A stretch of 64,000 nucleotides of DNA from assembly GCF_050624435.1 (NCBI RefSeq), contig NC_134541.1, forward strand, positions 5,219,983 to 5,283,982. Direction: 5' to 3'. The position numbers were made by a program, and so were the translations under genes. Positions 46,242 to 55,200 of this stretch are shown here, piece after piece. The notes under the pieces are model-generated. The model did no database searches and had not been told where the DNA came from. It saw only the letters and a program-made list of their open reading frames with translations. The stretch is from Tenrec ecaudatus. Taxonomy: Eukaryota > Chordata > Mammalia > Afrosoricida > Tenrecidae. Positions within the stretch are counted from its first letter, which is position 1. Every line of letters starts with the position of its first letter.

Positions 46242-49200
46242 GACCCATCTTTTATGAAAAATAATAGCTACCCACAGAAGATAGCCTCGCAGGATAGAGA
46301 CAAAGCATTCGAGGTACCCGTTTGTAGGTGATTTTTACCTCAGTACTTGATATGTTTTCTATCATGAACACATATATTTACCCAACATCAGACTCCCAAG
46401 CATTCAGTTATCTTGAAACGAGATGTTTCATGAAATGAGAACTTTATGATGGGGCTGGCTCATATGCAGATTGACTTATTATAACTGCTAGAGAACATGG
46501 GAAGGCAAATGATGTCAACAATTAATATTGAATTAGAGTACCGTATTTTACCTCCTAATTATAAAAGAATTTGCAAAAAAAGTTCAATTATAAAGTAAAA
46601 TAAAAATGTGTTCTGGCTGCCTGGCCAGCTTGATTTGTTGTTTTGTTTTTGTTTTTTAGTAACTGAAAAAGACACCCTGATACATTTAATTCACAATTAC
46701 ATGATTCTGATGCAGGGACAGTCCAAGGGAAAAAACACTAAGCTTGCCTTTCTATGCTGTTGTAGGCTTATTAACACACAGTATAACGAGTTGTGTCAAA
46801 TATCGTAGTTGTGCTCAATCATCTAACCTTTGAAGATCAGAAGGGAGGAGGCCAAGCCATCTAATCGCTGGAACCGTGAGATTATGAGCTTCAAAAGACA
46901 TGGACTGGAATAAAGAGGGAGTACACATCAGGTCAGGCTCAGCTGCAGAGAACCAAACCCACTGTTCTAGAATCGCTTCTGACTCACATCAAACCCTACA
47001 GGACAGTGTTTCCCAGGTTATAACTCTTCATGGGAGAAGAAAGCCTCAAATTTTTTTTCTTGGAGGGAACTGGTAGTCGAACTGCTAACCTTGCAGATAA
47101 CAAGCCCAACACATTACCTACTGATGCCACCAGGACTCCTTTGCAGAGAAAGCACTCAACCAGACTAACTGTCATCAAGTTGGTTCTGACCTATAGCAAC
47201 TGTACAGGACAGGGTAGAACTGCCCCTGAGGTTTGGGGAGAAAATCTCATCTTTTCACCACTGAGGTGCTGGTGGGTCAGCAGCCCAAGTAGTAACTCAC
47301 TACATCACAAGAGCTCTTTGCGGAGAACCAGCATACTCCTAGTTATTAGGAAGCACCCTGGTGGCAGAGGTTATACTCTGGGCTGGTTTCAGCTCACCAG
47401 GAGCTCCACAGGAGAAAGATGAAACTGTCTGGTCCTATTAGAGTCACAGCCTCGGGAACGAACCCACAGGGCAGTTCCACTCACCCCTCCAAGGTCACTG
47501 TGAGCTGGGATTGACTCGATGGCAGTGGGACAAGGACCAGAGTTAACGTTACATCCCGAGTCCACAGAAAAGAATCCCCCGGAGCTTGGCTAAGCCATAC
47601 TCTCCATGACCCTTTTAAAACTGCTCCTTGGGGACTGCTGCTGCTGCTGAAAAAGACTGACAGCCTTGGGAACCCACAGGAGCAATTCTACTCTGTGCAA
47701 TCGGATCACTGGGGGTCAGAATCAACTCCATGGCAGTGAGTTAGTGTTTCTGTATCGATTTCCTATAAAGCAGAAGTATAAAGGGACCCGCCTGACCTGA
47801 ACTGACCATTCTCTGAGATTCATATTCTAGCCCCTGGCCCACCATTCTGCTGCCATTTCAGGAAACCTCAGGTGTAGGAGTGGGATCGCGGTCCCCACAC
47901 CCCAGCATGCCTTAGCCTCACTTGGGAAGGCCCCATCCCTAGAATTTCTGATCCCCTAGGTCTGGATGGGGCTGAAGTGGGCATTTCTAATAAGTTGACA
48001 TGTGATGCTGATTCCGCCAGTCCAGGCCCAGACTTGGAGACCCATGGTATATGTTAGTCCCACACTCTCGGGTGAGATTTGGTGGGGGTTCCAGTTCTCC
48101 TGATAGCAGGAGAAAAGGGAATTGGTCAAGGCTATCCCTCATACTCAGGGGGGAGCTGCTACTGTCAGCTTACCCTGTTGCTACCCTGGGCTCCACGGCC
48201 GGGCAAGTGGGGGATAATCATGCCTCTTGCCCACCGCCAGTCCTAGCTGTCAGCCCAGGGTGCCCTGGCCAGGCTGGAATAACCGTCACAGATGTGCAGG
48301 CTGGTCCTAAGCTCAGAGACAGGCTCACCCAGGACAAGGGGGGCCCGCCAGTTACTGGGGCAGGCTAAGTATAGTCAGTCTGCAGGAGACTTACCAGGGA
48401 GCCGTACTTGTAGATGCACATGATCTCTATGCCTGTTCAAAGAAAGCCAAGTGGAAAATCCATCCTCCAGCAGAGGACATGTTTGCCATTTGCCCTGCAA
48501 ATTTTATCTGGTATGCGTCAGATTTCCCAGATGTTACCATGAAAATGCATGGTTCGCAGTCTGATGTGGCAAAATAAAGCAATACATGTTCTCAGATGAT
48601 CACAGTGCTTAATTCTCACACAATGAACAAGTGGCCTTCTACATACTCCACGACTTCCTTATTTCCCAGACCTAGACCCTGGTTTGAATGGTTAAAAACG
48701 GGAGGAAAAGTAAAACTGAAGTGGACGTGGAGTCTTCAGTGACAGACAAGTTCGTTTCAAACAGGAAGCATAGACACAGAAGTAAATAACAGTCAGTAAA
48801 GATTCTGTGAGAAGGGTTCTGGGGCCGACAAGCACACCAGGTCTCTTCTTCCTGGCTGCTCTTTCCAACAGGCCAAGGAGACGTTACCGTGGGGATCGGC
48901 ATCCACCAGGGTGAAAAGAGGGAGGTGGAACAGGTCCCACAGCTTCTTGACTAGCAGTCTTGTGTTCAGGTCTGGAACACCCTTTCCCTGAAAGGGAAAT
49001 GATGCAGCTTCATCGGTGGAAGACAGCAGGCTAAACTGCATGCTTGCCTCTTCAATAACCTCAAAGTGAACCGCCCAGCTGCCCCCGAGGGTCTGGCGGG
49101 GAAGGGGTGGTGCTGGCTGCGTGGAGCAGGCAACAGGGGCAGCAGGGACGCCAGCCCCCCAACACTCACACGCACACCTGGGTCTCGGTCATCCGAATCC

Positions 49201-52200
49201 TAGGCAGTGGTCCTAGGGACAGACTTCAGCAGAGACAGAAATCAAATCATCAATACCTGATATACTTGACGATATTCACTGCTGTTTCATTTTAAATTGC
49301 TGCAGGTAACAATATATTACAAATCACTCTAAATAACCTAAACATCTCTAAGAATGGCACCACAGAGAGGCAGCCCAGCACAGGGGTCATGAGCAGCCAT
49401 GGGAGCTAGGCAGCCTGGGCACACCTCAGCACAGCCACTTCTTCACAGGCTCAGGCAGCCGCAGTGACAGACCCTGCGCCCTGCCACTTTCCTCGTCTGT
49501 AGGAGCCCTAGCAGCCTAGTGGTTGAGAGCCTGACTGCTAACTGAAGGGCTGGCAGTTCAAACCCACCCAGCAGCTCCCTGGGAGAAAGGACCAGGTGGT
49601 GTGCTCCCACAGAGAGGCCCCTTGGAAAGAAGCCCTCGCCCACGGGGCAGTGGGTGGGGGGCAGTTCAACTCCACCATTTGGGTGGATATGAGTCAGAAT
49701 GAACTTGACGGCCTCCAACAACACAGTCATCTCTCACAAGACTATTACAGGAATTAAATTACTTTATAATCACAAAGCATGCAGAAGAATGCCTGGTTCA
49801 AACTTAGGGTTTGATAGACTGACACTCTATAAAGTCAGGATGTAGTTGGAACTGACTTACTGATGCCTGGAGCTCCCTCGAGGGTGCTATCTCCACCCAG
49901 GAGGCAGGGCTGTGTTCTTGCCCAGTGAGGCTGTGGGGAAGCGGGCACGTGTGGGGTGGGAGGCAGGACTGTGTTCTTGCACAGTGAGGCTATGGGGAAG
50001 CGGGGGCGCGTGGGGTGGGAGGCAGGGCTGTGTTCTTGCACAGTGAGGCTGTGGGGAAGCAGGGGCGTGGGGTGGGAGGCAGGACTGTGGGGAAGCAGGG
50101 GGCGGGGCGCAGGGGGCGGGAGGCAGGGCTGTGTTCTTGCCCAGTGAGGCTGTGGGGAAGCGGCGGGTGTGGCGCGTGAGGTGGGAGGCAGCCGGGCCAT
50201 TTTGACTGTATCACTGAAACTGCCTGGCACACAGCCGTGGAGGACGACCAGGGCAGCATTCCGTGACTTCCACCTGCCCAGAGCCCATGCTACCGCACTG
50301 TGTGGGAACCAATAGCCCTGGGAGAAATGGGGTTTCCCAGCATGGGAAACTCACCTTTGATGTCTTTAAAAACGGGTCCCCCACTTTGATTTTAGCTAGG
50401 CTTGGCAATGTTTCAACAAACACCTTGAAAATCTAGATCTACGACCCTGTGTGGTTAAAAGAATATCCAAGCGCAGAGATGGCATGAACCCATCTCACCA
50501 AGCACCGCCTCGGAGTTGCAGGGAAGGGAGAGAGAGAGTATACCGTAACCACGATGCACGGGGACATTTTGCTGCAAAACTGGTCATCTAGGAGGCGCTG
50601 GAATGTTGCATCCTTTTCTACAATCAAGAGGAATTTTGCATCTGTAATGACATCTGTGATGTTAAGGCTGCACCTTGAAGGCGAGGATACTTACACTTAA
50701 TGTCCACCAACTACCATAATGGGGCCATACACAGCCAAACAGCGACACGTGCAACATTTTTATTTTCCCTTTATATAAAGCAGACATCGGCCCACCCTTG
50801 TAGGGAGCCTTGGGGGCACGGGCCGGACTGCCAGCCACAGCAGCCAGCAGATTGGAACCAGGAGGAAGACGACACTATCTGCCCCACTAAGCAGTTATAG
50901 CCACGGAAACCCCTCTATCCTGTCCTACAAGGGCGCCCTGAGTCCAGAATCAGCTCGAGGGCACTGAGTTTGATTTTAAAACATTTTTTGCAACTCATAC
51001 TTTTAGACATGTGTCTGCCCTGCTAGATGGCAAACAAGTTAGGCCTCCAGGAACCACGGCATGTGCCTTTGACGTGAGAGGGTCTAACTTGCTCTTCCCA
51101 CACTAGGAAGGCCTGATTTGTCAAAGGAGCGTAGGAAGAATCCTCCGAGCTTTGTTTTCCCACTTAAAGGATACTCCGGAGTCCTTGAATATTAGATGGC
51201 ACAGCAACAGCCTGAGTTAATGAAACAAGAAAGGGGGTTGGTGGTGTTTCGTTTCATTTTAACAAGCAACTATCACTACGCTTGACAATCAATCACAGGA
51301 ATCTAGTTTCATCCTTCCACTGCACCCACCAGCAGAGATGCTGTCCGCAGTCAAACAGCAGGAAGGCGATACGCTGACCCCTAGCAAGAAAACGGATGCA
51401 TGGTCCGCACTACCTCCCAGCAGGTGAGACCCTCTAGAAAGCCCTGCGGACAAAGTTCAACAAGCAGACCCTGAAGTCACGGGCAGTGAGGCTTCCTTGG
51501 GCTGGCTCTCCGAAACATCGCCTTTTTCCCCCAACAGGTCCCTGGGCCCTTTCCAAACAACAGTGCTAGCTTAGTCCCAGAGCCTTGCTCATCCCAAAGT
51601 CACCCAGCAGGTGAGCAGGACAGAGATGAACTTCAGGGTAGGTAAGTCTTCAGAGGCTTACAGAAATAGCCGTGCTTGTCTGCCCCGGCAATGCTCCCTG
51701 GACATAACAGTGCACGTTTGAAAGGCATGTACACCTGCATACAATGCAACACAGCAGTTGGCAATTGGCATGTTCTGAGACAATGGAACGTAGAACCCTA
51801 GGAAGCAGATAGTTCAGGTTTGTTTCCAGAATTTTTTTTCCAGGGAGGTGGCAGCTTAGTATTTGTAAATCACTGTAAGAAAACTTGTTCTCACACAAAT
51901 AGTTGAAAAGGGTATTTCCAGATCTTCAACTCTGCACGGCACAACCACGCCAGAAGAGGAATGCACTTCAGAAACACGGGGTCTGACGGGAGCCGAGCGG
52001 GGGGATGCTTACTGTGGAGCAGCCCATACAGCTCACTCTGGTGCCGTCTTCCTCGGTGAAGCTCAGATTGCCAGCTACTAAGCCTTTCGACGTTGATAAC
52101 TGGAAAAGTAATGGGCACATATGAAACCCCTTTCATGACCATATGCTGTTAAGCCAGTCCACCTGTTCACCTGCAAGGCGACCTAACTCAGGATGGAACC

Positions 52201-55200
52201 TAGAAGAGCAAACTGGGCAGGGAATTGGGGAATGGCACGTATTGCGGAGCTCCTTTGGTTTAGCGCAAAAGCCTGGGCTTCGTAGTGTGTTCCACGTTGG
52301 GCGCCTAATCACAAGGCCAGCAGTTTGAGCCCCGCCCCCACCCCAAGTACTCTGCGGGTGAAAGATGAGGCTGTCGGCTCCTGTAAGGATTTACAGGCTT
52401 CCAGACCCACAGGGGCGGTTCACATCTGTCCTACAGGGTTGCTAAGAGTTGGAATGGATTTAATGGCAGAGTTTGGTTTGGGGTTTTCTGATTCTGTTCA
52501 CTTATCGAAGGGAAGGTATTGAAAACAGATCGCATACGTTTATAATGACAAGGAAATAATGTCAAGATAAAGCGCGGATTACATGTTTATCTTGGTAACA
52601 ATTTTGTATACCTGCTGCTTTAAACGAAGCTTGTTGATGCCCAAAGCTAACTTACTATGTGCAGACTCCTCCTAGGCACTTTCAGCATGCAGGAAATGTC
52701 GTTGATTATATTGTCCACAACAGTCTGGGTGCCAAAGAGCTGGCTGTCGGTGTAATAGATGTCTCTATGAAAATTTCAAAAGGTACATTTCTAATTAAGG
52801 CACATTCTCTGAATATGGCAACTGTGATCTCATTTGAAGAAAACATGAGCTAGCTCCACCCCCCGCATGAAGAAAGTAATCTGCCCCTGTGGCCAGCAAT
52901 TCTGGAAACACTCACAGCCACAGTCGACTAAGCCACAGCTCATGCTGTACTACAGAGTCAGTGGCCAGACCAATACGCTTACCTTTTGGTTGCATACGTG
53001 TTGCTTTGTACGAGCCTATAAATCATGGATAATATTTTCAGGATTAGTGCTGGGAAGAGATGTGACAGACAGTTACTTGTGATTCTCGTCTGAATGAAAA
53101 GGACACAGCCAACAGAAATGACCACTGCATTCAATTTAACACAAAGGAACATCAGATGATACTTGAGGGATATTGCAAATCTCCAATTACTATCTACTCC
53201 TTTTTATCTTTTCAAAATAGAAAAGCTGAAGACAGAAAAATAACTGCCTGAAGAATTGGGTAAAACTAACTTCTCCATGGACTGCCAAACACGAAGGATA
53301 ATTTCTTACTAAGTCATCAACCTTCAAACATCTGCCTCCACAAGTTGACAGCATGAAGTTCTAGACATTTCTCTCAAGTACAAAAGTTGTCTATTAAAGA
53401 ACAAGTACTGCTGTCTGACTAGGAACAATTAAAGGTTAAAAGGGAGTCAAATATATCTACTTTTTTCTTAATCACTAAAAGCCAAGAAAGATGAATTTAC
53501 CAAAATTTTGAGCAGATTTTGGCGAATCGCTTTTGATTTTTCTTGTGGTACAATGAGATACCATTTGAAGACCCACGGAATCTTCAAACCTGTCATTTTG
53601 TTTAAAACAGGAGAGTGAGATGAAAAAGTAAGTATATTCTGAACATTAACCAACACATATTTTATGGGAGGGATCGTAACCAAGGCAACAGAAGTATAAA
53701 GTGTTGAATGGGAAACAAAGGGCTGTGTCAGCATTCACCTAGAACACAATAAAACATTTAAAGGAGGGAAAAACCCATATATTTTATGTCCCTCTCGTTA
53801 TTTAAATTCCACGTCTCCTTTCAATGTAATCACTGAAGTGTTTGGCATAACTTCTTTGTAATCTGTGGTCATTACAGGTGATGATTAGCTTTGTAATATA
53901 CCAAGGCACCACAATAAAGTTTTTAAAGCAAATGAATTAAGTCCTTCTTTATTGATATTCATTTATTATTTGCTGGGAAGACACTGGGTTTATGTAGTAT
54001 GTTTTCAAGTCTCTTAAGTTTTATTACTCTCAATAATTGTTAGTTTGGAAACCTTACCATTCTTATTGAACACCCGAAGTTACATTAAATCATTTATATT
54101 ACTAAATTGCACTGCCAAACCTGACCTAAAGGTGGCACAATACACCAGGCAAAGATGTCACATGTCCTTCTGGAAACCTGGATGAAATCAAAGTACTATG
54201 CAAAAGAAGTCGCTGGTGCCCGCCCACCACCACCCAGTTTTGGGACTTTGATACAATGGGAGAAGCACAGAACAGAACTAAAATTCTTAAAAAGTCAGAC
54301 TTGTTTCATCACTTGAGACTGGCAGACTCCCCAAAACCATTGCCCTTGGAACTTTGAACCCAAACCACCCTGAGTTATCTTTGAGTGAAATACCATGCAG
54401 GTACACTACACAGAAATGGCTAAAAAAAAAAAAAATGGGACCCTAATATTCACTGAAAATTTTTCTTTTTAAATATGCAATATATGACAGTTTACATTCA
54501 CTATATTTATTATCAAAGAATATGTGGTGACTAAACTTGGCTGTTGAGTAGTAGCAATGCCGTTGGCTGACTTTACTCTGCTTGGAAAGATGACTTAGCA
54601 GGGGGAGGAGATCTGGCAAAAGAAAAGGCCTTTCAAATGTGCAGCTCTGTTCTGAACATGTCTATGTTAGTCTTGGGTGTTGGCTGTCATTTCTTCCACT
54701 GAGTGCTGTGAACATTTCAATACAAGTTTGGGGTCTATTTTAGCTTTCAGAGGAGCTCTGTGTTGCAATGGGGTAAACGTTGGACTGACAAATGCAAGGT
54801 TGCTGGTTCAAACCCACCAGCCGCTTCCCAGGAGAGATATGAGGCTGTCTGCTCACTGAAGACTTACTGTCTTGGGACTCCTAAGGAGCAGTTCTACTCT
54901 GTCCTACCTATTCCGCCTGTGGGGTCACTATTGAGTTGGAAATAGCTGGATGGCAGTGGGTGGCTTCATCATATGCATTCAGTTTCAACCTCTATTGGTG
55001 CTCCATTATATGTTCCTAGCATAATCTACCCCCCCCCCCCGCCCCGGCCACCTACCCAAATGAGCCCTGCAGGTGCAACGGTTAAGTGCTGGTGATTCCT
55101 ACTCACTAGAAGCTGGTTCCACAGAGAAAAAAGCCCTGATACCCGCTTCTGTAGAAAACCGTCCTCTGTCCCAAGGTGTTACTGACTCAGAATCGACAGC

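Noticed and set aside
49835-50230. Repetitive 131-codon frame on the minus strand
   Set aside because: It is the minisatellite read as protein inside a SPO11 intron.
50616-50720. Apparent stop codons and frame break at the start of SPO11 exon 8
   Set aside because: Extending the exon upstream gave stops, but the 37-nt microexon at 51,175-51,211 supplies the missing residues and the correct phase; the extra sequence is intron.
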